Positions 44,930 through 58,002 are shown, numbered from the stretch's first letter. The stretch is 64,000 bases of DNA from Hofstenia miamia (GCA_004352715.1 SCFE01000003.1:3358696-3422695), one strand, 5' to 3'. Notes: generated by a model not told the origin, from the letters alone. Translations and numbers: made by a program.

Positions 44930-47900
44930 TAAATATGCAATTTAAATAACTATTAGTTTTACTATTTATTTAATTATTGGTTAAGCTAGTCATCACTGCG
45001 TGGTAGAGAAATTTAATGTAATATTTTCTATTTATAAAAATAGGCAAGGACCAAATTTTATGACTCCGATAGTCTATCTTCCTCATTTTGTTTTAATAGC
45101 GCAAACCATTTAAATCCACATATAAGTTCTATGTTGTATTTATTTTTTGAGCAAATACTTAATGTCTTAACCCTTTGGCATACTGATGACAGATGATTTG
45201 TAATTCACTCAAATCTTGAAATTGAAATCGAATTTTTGGCGGGTATAAATGGGCTTATTTTTAGAAATATTTCACGATTACTCAAATATGATCGAAGAAT
45301 TAAAAAGAAATATTTCCATACTCAGAAAACTGTAAATGTAAAATCTGTAGTACAATAAATTTAAATGATTTTAGTCTGTTTCTAGCTGCTAAATTCATTC
45401 AATAAAGTAAAGTAGCACACTTGCAATAACTGCGGGCAGCGAGAGTATCATGATATATATTTTCATATCTTTAAAAAAGTGATCTTATCTATTGTACATC
45501 AAATCAATATTTAAATTGTTAATAATTTCTTAATGCTATTATAAATGAGCTGTGGATGCAATTGATGTACCAAAATAAATGTAGAGGCCATGCAATTATC
45601 TCTCATGCAAAAAACTTCCTATCGATTGAAATTGAGTTCCAACGTCTTACAAAGGGCTCATTGAATCGCTTTAACATTTTCAAACAATTTATGAATCTAC
45701 AAAATTCAATTCAATTTGCAGCTTTCCATATCTCTGCAGCTCAGAGTTGCAATTATGTAACCAAAGCATTAAAAGTAATTTAATATTTGCATGCTCAATT
45801 CAAAGATGGAATATCATTTCTATGGCGCATATATGTACGAAAATCAAAAAATTATGATTTTTGTGCTTGGGCGTTATAGGGTTAAACCAACTACTTCCTA
45901 AAATTAGGTAGCAAATTGCACAAGATGAACAAAACTCAGTTAAAGAAATTTCTTTAATAATATACTACACAGTGATCATATTACATAGAAGTTTTCCCAG
46001 TGATTTGATCTTGGAAAAAATATAAAATTACTTCCACGTTTAACATTGAACCACGGAAAACGTGGAAAGTCTTGATTTACCAAGAAAATTGCGAAAACGT
46101 TCAAGTTCCACTTGTGAAAATGGCAAGAAATTATTTAAAACTACAACTTGTATGTACCACATGTGGGAAGACAAAGTTTTATCATGTAAATTCTTTCAGT
46201 TAGAAAATCTTCACTTATTAATACAACTAATAATTATCTATTAATCGTAATCAAGAAATGAAGGTGTGAGAGATAAAATTGTACTATAGCAAAGTGCAGG
46301 CAAAATTGTATATTAGCACAAGACTTTTGACATAAAAAATTTATGACAAAAAAAGAATGCAAAATCAGAAATATAAAGTTGCAAGCACAACACTATGGAA
46401 TTCATACAAAATACACACATTCTAAGAAGATATTGTAACATATCATTTATTAGAATTGTAATATTCAAATTATTATAAGAATAATTTATGTAAAATTTCT
46501 AAACTGAATTAGTATTGCCTTGAAACTATAAAACTCCATTTGATTTTATACTTTTATATGTTGCTTTTAAAAATTATTTTTAAATCTAAAATCAAAGTAA
46601 AAATATTCAATTTAAATTTCCTATACGCAAAATTATTTGCACATTGTTGAAGAATATAAACTAAGATATATTCACCAGTACACAATGTATTTGATCAATG
46701 CAATTATCATTTGTCATTATAAAAAGTCAATGATTAACTGTTTTGAGTCAACATTTGAAATTTTGCAATGCTTCAGAAGCATCAGGTTAACTGAATGCAA
46801 TTTTTGTGTACGCTTTGTAATACAGTTTTGCCTGCTTTTTGATAGTGGATAGTTGAATTTCAGATAATGAACCAAAGTAATATTACATGAAATTACAAGC
46901 TTGTGCATGTGGCAAAAGTTTGATCTTGGATCCCAATTACTGTGGGAATTAACATTTTTAATGTGGTTTACCCAGGTCTACCCACGTGTAGAACATGCAA
47001 GAACATGCAATTCCCACAGCAAGAGTTCCATGCTGTGAGAATTATAATTTTTTGTTGCTACACCGGGTTAGAATGGAATAAAATGCTTGCAATTGGTTTG
47101 CATTTACTCAAAAACCAATTGACCTACAAATTCACAGCCAAATTGCTCTCATAAGAACATTTCCTTTTCCAAATAATTTGCTATATTTTAGAGTGAAAGA
47201 TCTTACCATATTTCCACTACTTACCACTATTAGCTGCACCTATGTATTAAGAGAGGCTTGAAATATAGCTTTGTCAATTTCAAGCAATCTGCTTTTAGAT
47301 TAGCACGTAAACTTTAATGCACCATAGACTAAATAGTAAATATTCGCATGTCTCGAATGTCCTTACGTTTGTGTGAAAGAAGGCAATATAAAATTACTTA
47401 GAAAATTCAAAATTTGACTTGTACTGAACTAATGATTTTTAGGTTTAATTTTTTCTAATTGTAAAAATTCAAAACGAAGTCTAATATCGATAAATCTACT
47501 TATAAGTTTATCGCAAACTTTTTCTGTTAGATATCAAATTTCTGTGCTCACAACTTCTAAGAAATAAGTAATTTATTAAAAATTTTTAATTCAATATTTT
47601 TTCGAGTTCAGTGATATAAATTAAACATAATTTCTAGAAAATTTAAATTTTAAATTTAAAGTAGCCTCATAAAGACTTTTCTTTTATTGATTTATTCCCA
47701 AATGTTCATGGCTGTTTTTGTCAGTTTGTCAGTCTAGATACAGGCTTGTTAAATCTGCAGTTTTTACTTCTGATTTGCTTAAGGAGAGAAACCAACAAAT
47801 ATGCATACATTTATGAAATAGTTTGTCATTTAATATATATTTATTTCAATTATAAAATTTTTTTGACTTAGTAATCGTCTTAATAAATGAACAAGTTTGT

Positions 47901-48986
47901 TATTTGGAACATATGTGTTAGAAAACTATTTATCAACTTGAGGATTTTGCATTTCGGTGAAACCTCTTTCCGATCTACTTCACGGCATATGTTTAAAATT
48001 GTTTTATTTTATCTAGCATCTTAAAAACGTAATGTTTTGTCGAAATCTGTGTGCAACGATTAAAGCAAATACAATGTGCAAACACAATGTTTGTGGAAAG
48101 ATGATGCACTGAGTAAAATTCGTCTCTAATTTCCAGCAATTAATGTAAGTTATTGGCTTTATTAAGAAATATATACAGAACACTACACTCAGCCACACTG
48201 TGAAAAACAAACTGGTTAATCGTTTTTTAATTTTACATTAATACTAAACTGTAATTGCGGCTTTTGCAGAACTTAAATCATAGCATATTCCAGGATCTTA
48301 CGCTGATTTAAACTCCTTGTGCACTTTATAGTTAGAATTTTTTAAATCTTATTCAATGATACAATAAATCATAAATCGAAGTTATTCAATTTTTACATAA
48401 AATTGTTTGTATATTTCTATTTCACTATCAAAATTTCAATGTTGAAAGCAAACATATTTTGTAATTTAGCAAATCTTGCAATTTGATTTTGCTGCTTCAT
48501 TTAATGTTTATCAATTAAAAAAGATAATTTTTCAAGTTCTTAAAATTTTTTCTATTTTGTGATTATCAGCTTTACCAATTTATTTTCCTTAGGTTAACCC
48601 CAGGGCCTTATTTCTCACTGATATGCATGCATTTAAATAATTACTTCACAATCGTCGTTCTGAAGCTAATCAATCTAGCATCCTAACTTCTACCTTTGAT
48701 CTTTGTTACTAATGTTTCTTATAAAAAATTTTTTATTGACTTTACGGGATTATATGTATTTTAAGTTCAATAATAAGTCACTGGGAACAGCAAAATAAGC
48801 GTTTGAACACACAACCAGTAACGAAATTCAGAAAAAAATTTCTCCTTTTGCTTTTCTCCATATCAGGGTTAACTGAGACAGTCGTTTGCTTTAAAAATTA
48901 GCTTATAACAGATTCAAACTATTGTTTTTTTTTTTTTAAAGGGTTTCATGGTTATTACAAAGAGAGAAAATAAAAATAGAATATGG

Positions 48987-49034
<48 letters not shown>

Positions 49035-49590
49035 AAAATTGAATGGGGGCATTATTCTGTTGGTTAAAAACGTTGCACATGTAAGAGTTGAATTGAGCCA
49101 TTTTCTTTCTGATGTATAAGGTCCATGCTGAATTTACCTGAAAACTGTATTTTGAGAAGAGCAAAACAATTCAAATGATAAATATATTTTTGCCACTCAA
49201 CAATAAATAAATATTCTGCTTATTCAATTTTAACACTTGATGGGGATTTCAATGGAAAAATATATGAATGACCTGTTTATGAATTCTCTCTAATAGATCT
49301 ACGATTTTGGAAGACCAGGATATGGTTGACTTGCATAACTGATAAAAGGTTCCATTAGTGTTGCCTACTTTTATTTGTTAGAAGAAACTGCGTTCCAAAT
49401 TGCGCGGGTTCCTTAAAATGTGTAATCTTCTGAAACCTCGATAAATAATTTTATGAATTTGAGCTTTCCATTTCATTTTTGACTGGATGGAAACTCTTAA
49501 GTATACCAGCTGGATGAATTAGGAAAAAGTGGGACTAAGATCCACTTTTACTATAATCATTTTGTATTTTTCTTTTTATAGCATAATTTT
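44930..49590. other. Long AT-rich stretch without supported gene
   Basis: I find no PLC PH-domain exon, no C2 exon and no transposase. It contains a (TC)n tract at 48987-49033. A 46.94-47.03 kb stretch has a short inverted pair (CTGTGGGAATT / AATTCCCACAG). Open frames are short and lack domains. Confidence 0.45.
48987..49033. repeat. (TC)n microsatellite
   Basis: About 23 TC units with one interruption. Confidence 0.9.
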
Positions 49591-49596
49591 ACATGT

Positions 49597-50079
49597 CAGA
49601 CCCGTAGCCATGATTTTGATTTTGGGAGGCTGAGAAGTTCAACAAACAGCATGGTTTCATGTATAGTCATATTAATAATCAATTGCATTTTACTGTACAG
49701 AAAAAAATATTGTTAAATTAACAAATTTTTAACTATAATGAAAAAACTTATTTACAAAATTCATAATTAAATAAATTGTTCATGTTTGAAAGTGTCCAAA
49801 TATTCTCAGTCTGTTTTCATTGACTGAAATAAATTCATTTGCAATATCTGACATCACCAATGAATCTGCCCTCTCACTGTGTATATGAAGCAGCATACAC
49901 CAATTTAGACGTGTTTGTGTCATGGTAGATCTATGCCATGCTTTCATCTTTCTTAGAGCGCTGAAACTCCTTTCCATTACTGCATTTGTTGCAGGTGTTA
50001 CTAATATCAGTTGTACAAGCTTCACCACTTCAGACAGATATATTTGTTCTGCCACATTTTTAGATTTGATATTCAACAA
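49597..50079 (-). pseudogene. hAT transposase dimerisation domain (ZMYM/TTF type)
   Basis: Frame 50079-49780 reads LVQLILVTPATNAVMERSFSALRKMKAWHRSTMTQ-type sequence: the P.TNA..ERSFSALR..K.....M...RL hallmark of the hAT C-terminal dimerisation domain, followed by LHIHSERAD. About 180 bp beyond its stop, CAGACCCGTAGCCATG at 49597 looks like a hAT terminus. The rest of the transposase and the other end are not identified. Confidence 0.8.
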
Positions 50080-50099
50080 GTGACCTGAGTTCAGGAAAT

Positions 50100-50838
50100 G
50101 GCCTGATCGGAGATAGTAATTGTTAAATAGGACGAGTCAAGAACTGATCCTTCTGGCACTCCACACTTACCATAATGAGCATTACTAAGATGGTTTCTGA
50201 ATTTAATTTAAAATAATGAAAACAGGTGTAAAGCTATGGACTTTTTGTAATTCGTTATATATATATATATATTACTTTGTTATTTTAGTATTGTCGATCT
50301 CAAAAACTCTCAAAATTTGCTTAAGCTTGCATCTAATAAACGTTGCTTCTTTTTCTGGAGATGGAGACCACAATTTTTTGTAATTTAGGTCCCACCCCCT
50401 CAATGATGCCACTACTGAGTGCTCTTCCATTACACATTATTTTTAATTTTTACATCATATAGATGGTAGACATTCATAATTCACAGAATATGAATAGTAA
50501 CATGCGTGCTTAAAACAATATATAAACATTGAAATGGAATATTCGATAATGTATACGGAAAATCTCTACTCTTAAAATAGCGTAAAGATTTCCCATTACA
50601 TAATCTTGTTTGCGTATAATTGTAGATGAATGCATATTAATGTATTGCCGAAACCTTGTTTTACAAATTTCAAAATAGATCGTTGAATGTATCATTTGAG
50701 AAAAAGTTAAGATGAATACATCACGTAAGCAAAACTACATTATATAATAATTTATTTGAAATGTCAGTTGTAAATTTGAATTTTGGTAAATTTCAGTTTA
50801 TTACGTAATGGGATTAAGGAATTGCAATTATATTATAG
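50100..50838. other. AT-rich spacer before PLC EF-hand exons
   Basis: A PH domain normally precedes the EF-hands of PLC-delta. None is recognisable here. A (TA)n tract lies at about 50257-50272. The stretch 50373-50425 ends in a GTGGCATCATTGAGGGGG-like motif (inverted), possibly a hAT end. Confidence 0.4.
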
Positions 50839-53800
50839 GTTTTGGGTGGATTGCTTTAATGAGGCGGACAAAGATGGAAACGCGAGCATTTCATTAAAGG
50901 AACTGCAATCCATTCTTCAAAAGAAAAACATAGCTCTGCGCAAAAGTTGGGTAATGCATCATTTTCAGGTGAGTTTATTCCCTATTAACCGTTTAAAATT
51001 TCTTACTAGGAAGTTGCTAAAAACTCCAACCGTCGCACGGAGCTCACCAAAAATCAATTTTTGGAAATTTACAAGCGTTTGGGGTCACTAACGGAAGAAA
51101 TCCAACATTTTTTGAAGTATTGTTTAGTTTTACATCAAATCAGTATTATAAATTATTTTTGAATACAAAATATGATTAATTATATAATTAAATACATTAG
51201 TGTTGTGAATAATGTCATTGCTCCAAAATTTCGACTAGTTTCAAGCGTTAATCATTTTCTAATTTTCATTGTCATTTGTGTCTGGCAGGTGTTGGCTTGA
51301 ATTTACAGTGATTGTTCAGCATTTTATTTTCCAAATTTATATTAGCCTGCTTTGACCCTCATAAAAAAATGGGCTAGCTTAAGGTTCATTAGAAGAGAAA
51401 TTTGTATAGTTCAAGAAAACTTAAGTTTTTCAAACTTTTTAGTAAGTTATTGATAACTTTCTGAACAAAGATATCAGTATATTTCAGTTATGCTACCAAC
51501 ATTGGAAAATAATTTTCTGTCAAGTTTCTATACAATCAATTACTAACTATTTTATGCCCATGTAAAATTCGAAAACTTTTTTATTCATTTATGTCACTCG
51601 AACAATTACATAGACTCTTCTATTTTTATTGACTTGTCCCAAAGTCTACATACAATTTTCTATGCTTACGAATTCACTGTTACATTTCTAAATTTCAATT
51701 TAATAATTTGTATTTTTCTTAACCCTAATTCTACCGGGATCTTTTCAATATTTGGTTTCCCAAATAATTTTTAAACAACTATAACTCACGAACTAATGAA
51801 GATATTCAAAATCTGAGAACACCACAATATAGAGATTAGTCTCTTCTTTCTTTTCGACATAAATTCGCGACCTGGCTTTGTTCACAGTCTTATTCACAAA
51901 GCGAAATATATCAGTGTAGTTGTTCCCATGGACATTAGACCGTGTCATTAATCGAGCACTTGCTATAAAAAGAATTGGTATACTTTTACAAAAATCAGAT
52001 TTCTCATGAAAAAATTTTTCGTGTACTTCATTGCATGAGCGGGCCCAACCCAATAGATGTGTCAATGAAAAAGGCTTTCAATATTTCTTAACAAGCTTGG
52101 ATAAAATTGTACAAAAAATGGATGAATTTTAAAAGCAACCCTAGTAGTAATAGGGATAATTCAATTTGATAGTTTATTTAAGTTTGTCATTATGGGCATA
52201 ACTAACTGCAATGACGAAGATTGAAACTTTTTCTAACATTTAAAAATAAAAAATTTTTTTGATCGGAGACCGCATATTTCTGTATGATGTTAACTCCAAA
52301 GGCTAAAGACTTTAAATTTGTCATTTTTTAGCTACGCTAAGACATTTTCGAAAACTGAAAAATTCAAAAGCACCTTCAATACGACTTACGAAAAACCGAA
52401 GAAACGACTAATTGCGATGAATTTATTGGTTTGGGAACATGGGTTCCTTACTAGCGGAGAACTGCAGAATTTTCTTCAAGATCATTTTAAGGTTTGCGGC
52501 CATGGTTATTTGCCATTATTTTCATAATTTAGACCTGCAGCGCCACTTACGTTATGGCAAAGTATGAAGTCCACGAACCTTTTGTAGCAAATAGTACTTT
52601 GTCTTTTGAAGGTAAAAATGACTAAATACAATATTTTTCAGTAATTTTACAAATTGCGACAATTATTTATTGAATATTTCTGTTTCAATTTTGTGTTTTA
52701 ACATATCTAAAGATTAAATGCTTGCTGAGTGTTGCACGTGCTTCTACCACAAGACAAGCATTCTATAATAGGCTGGTATAGTTGGCTGCAAAAAAAATGA
52801 GACGGAACACCTATTTTTTCACGCTTTGTGGAAACGTATTGAGATGTTTTAGAGGAAAACTATAAAAATAAAAGACAACGAGAATTTTGTGAACTTTAAA
52901 ATGGTCAAACAAAAAAGTTAATTAATTAAACTGGTACTTCGTAATTATTTGAAAACACTTACCAAACAAATTGTTTTGCTTTGCAAAGTTTCTACTTGAT
53001 TTCTTCGGAATGGAAACGTTGAAACAGCTTGAAAACGCCTTTGCGACACTGCAAATTTCTCGATCAAATTATTTTCGAAAGCTGAAAAAAATTCGACAAG
53101 GAGAATCTCTCAAAAGAAGAAAAGGAAGTGGACGCCCTCGAAAAATTATTGGAAAATTCATTCAGAAAACAGTCGCAATTGCTCTCAAAAATCCCTATAT
53201 TTCTGGGAAAAAAATTGCAAACCGACTTCAAACTGAAGCCGACATCTCTGTGCATGAAACCACAGTTCAGAGAACACTGAAAAAAGTGGAGTTACAAAAA
53301 TTGGCAGAAAAAATCGACTTCTGATTACAAAAGAACATCAAGAAAAAAGATTAAATTTCGTGAAAGATTGGAAAAGTTTTCTCTTTTGAAGATGTTTGGA
53401 TAACTGATGAGTGCGTATTTCAACTGCACAGAAACAAAGTACAAGTGTGGTCGTCAAATAGAAATGTCCAAGACCTACAAAAGCCGTTCCAAAGTTCGAC
53501 CAGAAAATTATGGTTTGGGGAGCACTTTCCTATCGTGGGTTTATTTGAAAATTTTAGACGGAAAAGCCACAATCGACAGTCAAAGATATTGCCAAATTAT
53601 AGCTGAATTTATGCCTTATGCTGATGCTTTATATGATGATGGATGGATACTCCAACAGGACGGAGCAACCCCGCACACGTCAGCAAAGACAAAAAATTGG
53701 TTTTCTGAAAATAATATCCAGTTTTTGCAATGGCCACCAAGTTCTGCTGATCTTTCTCCAATCGAAAACGTGTGGCAGATATTGAAAAATGACGTTGAGA

Positions 53801-55817
53801 AGAAAAATCCGAAAAATATATCCGATTTAAAAGAAAAAATCCAAGAAAGTCAACACATTTTGACATCTGAAATGAAGTCCAATTTAATGAAATCAGTTTC
53901 AGTTCGTTTGAATGAAGTTATTTCTACAGGAGGAAAACAAATTAGACTTTGATGCTTTTTACTTATAGTCCTTTAATGTATCTTTAAAATCTTACCTTTC
54001 TTGAGTTGTTACGTTCAGTAGTTCAAAAGTAATATGCCTTTTTCTGGTCTCATTTTTTGCAGCCAACTAAAATTAGCGGAACAAAACCATCGAAACGATT
54101 AAATTAAGAATATTAAATAAAAAAATTGGGTTTTCATTTCTGAAGAATATCTACGAAAACAGATTTTGTAGAAATATTTTAAGTGCATTGATATATCTAA
54201 TATAGTTAAGTAAATTCCATTGACGGTTATATTCTATGCTGCAGGGATATATAGGGAAGAATGTTAATTTTTTTATTTTTATACATTAAGCATACATAAT
54301 GAAACTCCAATTTCTTATTGTAATTCTGGGGTATTGATTTTATGATGAGCTTTGCAATGTAGAATTATAGTTTTATAACCGTTAATTTTTTTATTTTTAT
54401 ACATTAAGCATACATAATGAAACTCCAATTTTTTATTGTAATTCTGGGGCATTGATTTTATGATGAGCTTTGCAATGTAGAATTATAGTTTTATAACTCC
54501 TTCATTTTGACTGACTGGGTGTACTGTGCTCTACGCTTTCAATGTGCTTTTATATATATATATATATATATATTCTAATTAATATTTAAAATCATTTAGT
54601 TTCTTGGGAATTGTAAATATAAATAAATTCTCAATTATATTCTCAATCTTTTCAAAGAGAAGTTTTTCGCATTGGTTAAAAAGTTATGGACCATATTGTA
54701 CGGTACATCCAGTGGCGACAGTAGGAATTTTCTTACTGACAAAGTTTTTTCCAATATAGCGCATTTTTGTATTTACTAATGCATCGCTAGTGGGAATGAT
54801 GCAATTTAGTGGAGATGTTTTTGTAATTAGCGACGAGATCAAATTCATCGCTATAATTCAAAAGCAACTCAGTCTTGCGTGTTAATAAATTGAAATTTAA
54901 GCGTAAACTCTTTAGGATACCTTTCGTATTTGATGTCCAACGAATGCTCCTTGTTCGCTCTAAAGCACGAGTCTGTTCATCAGAATATGACATTCCCTTT
55001 GTCATATTACTACATAAATTCATCACACAACACGTAGGTGCTTTACCAGCACGATTTCATCATTAACAACTGTTAGATATTTAGAAGGCAATCAAATCAC
55101 AAGTGCAGCTTCCATAGCCGCTTACAGAAGGGCGTTTGAAAGAGGCTGCAAATGCGTAGAATGTAAGTATTTTTTAGATTTCCTGATGCATTAAATCTAT
55201 CCCCAGCAATTGCAATTTTTAAATTTCATGTAAAATATTATCCGGATGCAATAAATGATTTTGATAGATCCAGGTTATATAAAAAATAAAAAAAACGTTG
55301 GCAAGCTTTGAACATGAATTATTGTAGATGTGCTATGTTAAATTTAATCAACTTCACAAAGCAAAGTTTATGCACTAAGGATAAACTAATCAAGAAAATT
55401 AACGAGCTCCAATCTACCTCTATGCTAAAACTCTGTTTTCTATAGAAGTGAAAATATGACATGTTCTAAAAGGTTTGTGCGCAGACCCTTCGCAAAACAG
55501 TTTATAAGGTTACAACAGATCCAGTAAATTCCTAAAAATAATCTTGTGAAATTTTCTGTGACAATAGCTACTCTATGACCAAAGCAAGGTAGAATTCCCT
55601 CGTAGAGAGTGATTAAATTAAGTTATGAGTTTAAATTATGAAAAAATTTGGAATTCTATTGAATTAATAACCATTTTTTGATAATTATATTTTTAGTAGA
55701 CATTTGGGATGGGAAGTCTGACGAGCCTGTCATAACTCATGGTCATACCCTCACATCTTCCATACTTTTTAAAGATGTTGTTCAGACGATAAACGACCAT
55801 GGTTTCTGCTTATCCCC
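50839..55817 (+). CDS. Phospholipase C (delta-like): EF-hands and first half of X domain
   Basis: Seven exons read: 50839-50968, 51010-51116, 52332-52491, 52533-52611, 54916-55033, 55077-55162 and 55697-55817. Codons complete across each junction. EF-hand 1 has a canonical loop ([12 protein letters not shown]). Later exons encode the second EF-hand lobe ([30 protein letters not shown]). X domain: [14 protein letters not shown], then [10 protein letters not shown] (catalytic H and N), RGCKCVELDIWDG (Ca-binding E and D) and [13 protein letters not shown] (second catalytic H), ending DHGFCLSP. Open codon CC at 55817 is completed by the exon at 35802, giving the family's SPYPVILS. Introns at 50969, 52492 and 55034 are 41, 41 and 43 nt. 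A Tc1 element occupies intron 4. The start codon and PH domain are not seen. Confidence 0.9.
52779..54069 (+). mobile_element. Complete Tc1-like element in a PLC intron
   Basis: The body is 52781-54067 (1287 bp). The ends GTTGGCTGCAAAAAA and, inverted, GTTGGCTGCAAAAAAT form TIRs of about 20 bp. TA flanks both sides (52779-52780 and 54068-54069). Size, TIRs, TA target and a transposase gene are standard for Tc1/mariner. It lies between PLC exons ending at 52611 and starting at 54916. Confidence 0.9.
52971..53952 (+). pseudogene. Tc1-type transposase (DD34E), frameshifted
   Basis: The N-terminal frame (52971-53324) has the paired helix-turn-helix region and the [12 protein letters not shown]-hook-like linker. 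A middle part in shifted frames contains ITDE (first catalytic D, near 53400). Frame 53407-53952 ends with the second D in [12 protein letters not shown] and the E in LSPIENVW, 34 residues apart. At least three frameshifts between 53324 and 53560 separate these pieces, so no active enzyme is encoded as read. The enzyme class cuts and pastes elements at TA sites. Confidence 0.88.
54263..54498. repeat. 118-bp tandem duplication
   Basis: Unit 54263-54380 repeats at 54381-54498 with a few differences (for example CTTATTG versus TTTATTG, GGGGTATTG versus GGGGCATTG). It lies in the PLC intron after the Tc1 element. Confidence 0.85.
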
Positions 55818-56001
55818 GTATTTATTTTGCATTTTACATGCATTTACTTTCCAAAAAATCAGATTTCTTATGCATGCAGTTTTAGTAATTTAATGAAATT
55901 TATTCGTATATTCTGGGTGACAAAAAATTCCGAATCGGATTTCGAATTCAGATTTCTAATGAAGTATTTTTCTGTAAAGAAAAAAGTACACAATTAGTGT
56001 G

Positions 56002-56242
56002 CACTGGCTTACGCAAGGGGGACATGATACAATGTCCCATAACGCCAGGTTTTAGAATTTGACTATGACTGGTTAAATCAAAAAATTGTCGATAAAAAAA
56101 TTGAAAAATTTAAAATCTAAGATCGTGAAGTGTAATTGTTACGGTCTATTTTCTCAATATTTTCAAAAAAATATCGCGGAGTTTCGCCCGCTTTTGGTCA
56201 TGACTAAGATGTCACCTTTAGAAAATCCTGCGTAAGCCCCTG
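56002..56242. mobile_element. Short hAT-like MITE, 241 bp
   Basis: Ends CACTGGCTTACGCAAG (56002-56017) and, inverted, CAGGGGCTTACGCAGG (56242-56227) match at 13 of 16. Flanking 8-mers TTAGTGTG and TTCGTATT share 5 of 8, a decayed duplication at best. No coding sequence. Confidence 0.5.
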
Positions 56243-57002
56243 TTCGTATTTGCAATTATTCTGAAATTAAACGTCCATTCAATCCATCATTTAAAGGTGT
56301 ACATTTCATAAGATGAAAAATCAACTTTTTTCTTTTAAGAATTTTCTCATCTCTTTAAGCTTAAAAAGACTTTGATTTATTAATAGGCATACTAACGTCC
56401 AATCAAGTGCTTGCATTCAAATGATTCCCATTCTCTAGAAAAGAGATAAACTTGAATGACCTGAAAGTGTGTGCTTGCATTTGTCGTTGACATAACAAGA
56501 AGGCACTCAGCTGTAAAAATTGTTTATTGCAGAACTAAAAAGATTAAGACTGGGCACGCCGCATTGGGTTTGAGTGTCAGAAAATTTCTCAACACCCATT
56601 GGCGACACTAATGGGCGAGGGGCTCAAATTGAAAAAAATGTTTAATCTCCCAAAGTAAAAGTAAAGCTAATTTGAAACAATTTTATAAAAATCGTGGCCC
56701 CTCAAATTTACAATTTCTAAACTTTTGATGCTCCAAATAAACAAAATAACGAACATTTGGGTCTTTAAGTTTAGAATTTCAAGCTTTTTGGGTGCCAAAT
56801 TAACAGAATTACAAAGTAACTATATAAATACAACAAAAATTGGGGCCCAAAATTATAAAATACATTTTATGAATGAATATAAAGGCAAAGCCAAACAAGG
56901 TGTTAAAGATTTTAGGAAATCAAAGCAACACCAACTTGTTTTCTACAGCAATTTTTATTAATTAATGCTTTATAGTTTATTTCAAAATATATTAAGTGTT
57001 TT
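56243..57002. other. AT-rich stretch before gap
   Basis: No exon recognised. It follows the PLC X-domain exon ending at 55817 and runs into the 1000-N gap, where the second half of X would be expected. Confidence 0.5.
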
Positions 57003-58002
57003 NNNNNNNNNNNNNNNNNNNNNNNNNNNNNNNNNNNNNNNNNNNNNNNNNNNNNNNNNNNNNNNNNNNNNNNNNNNNNNNNNNNNNNNNNNNNNNNNNN
57101 NNNNNNNNNNNNNNNNNNNNNNNNNNNNNNNNNNNNNNNNNNNNNNNNNNNNNNNNNNNNNNNNNNNNNNNNNNNNNNNNNNNNNNNNNNNNNNNNNNNN
57201 NNNNNNNNNNNNNNNNNNNNNNNNNNNNNNNNNNNNNNNNNNNNNNNNNNNNNNNNNNNNNNNNNNNNNNNNNNNNNNNNNNNNNNNNNNNNNNNNNNNN
57301 NNNNNNNNNNNNNNNNNNNNNNNNNNNNNNNNNNNNNNNNNNNNNNNNNNNNNNNNNNNNNNNNNNNNNNNNNNNNNNNNNNNNNNNNNNNNNNNNNNNN
57401 NNNNNNNNNNNNNNNNNNNNNNNNNNNNNNNNNNNNNNNNNNNNNNNNNNNNNNNNNNNNNNNNNNNNNNNNNNNNNNNNNNNNNNNNNNNNNNNNNNNN
57501 NNNNNNNNNNNNNNNNNNNNNNNNNNNNNNNNNNNNNNNNNNNNNNNNNNNNNNNNNNNNNNNNNNNNNNNNNNNNNNNNNNNNNNNNNNNNNNNNNNNN
57601 NNNNNNNNNNNNNNNNNNNNNNNNNNNNNNNNNNNNNNNNNNNNNNNNNNNNNNNNNNNNNNNNNNNNNNNNNNNNNNNNNNNNNNNNNNNNNNNNNNNN
57701 NNNNNNNNNNNNNNNNNNNNNNNNNNNNNNNNNNNNNNNNNNNNNNNNNNNNNNNNNNNNNNNNNNNNNNNNNNNNNNNNNNNNNNNNNNNNNNNNNNNN
57801 NNNNNNNNNNNNNNNNNNNNNNNNNNNNNNNNNNNNNNNNNNNNNNNNNNNNNNNNNNNNNNNNNNNNNNNNNNNNNNNNNNNNNNNNNNNNNNNNNNNN
57901 NNNNNNNNNNNNNNNNNNNNNNNNNNNNNNNNNNNNNNNNNNNNNNNNNNNNNNNNNNNNNNNNNNNNNNNNNNNNNNNNNNNNNNNNNNNNNNNNNNNN
58001 NN
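57003..58002. other. Assembly gap (1000 N)
   Basis: Exactly 1000 N, followed by (TA)n at 58003-58027. The PLC X domain is interrupted just before this gap, and the sequence that continues it lies at 35802. Confidence 0.95.

Noticed and set aside
48955-49164. Frame with Arg-Glu repeats
   Set aside because: Translation of the (TC)n microsatellite.
41169-50838. Search for PLC PH domain or plus-strand C2 domain
   Set aside because: Neither was found by eye; absence cannot be proven without profile searches.
51793-52065. Minus-strand 90-codon frame within the PLC intron
   Set aside because: No domain recognised; lies in an intron of the plus-strand gene.
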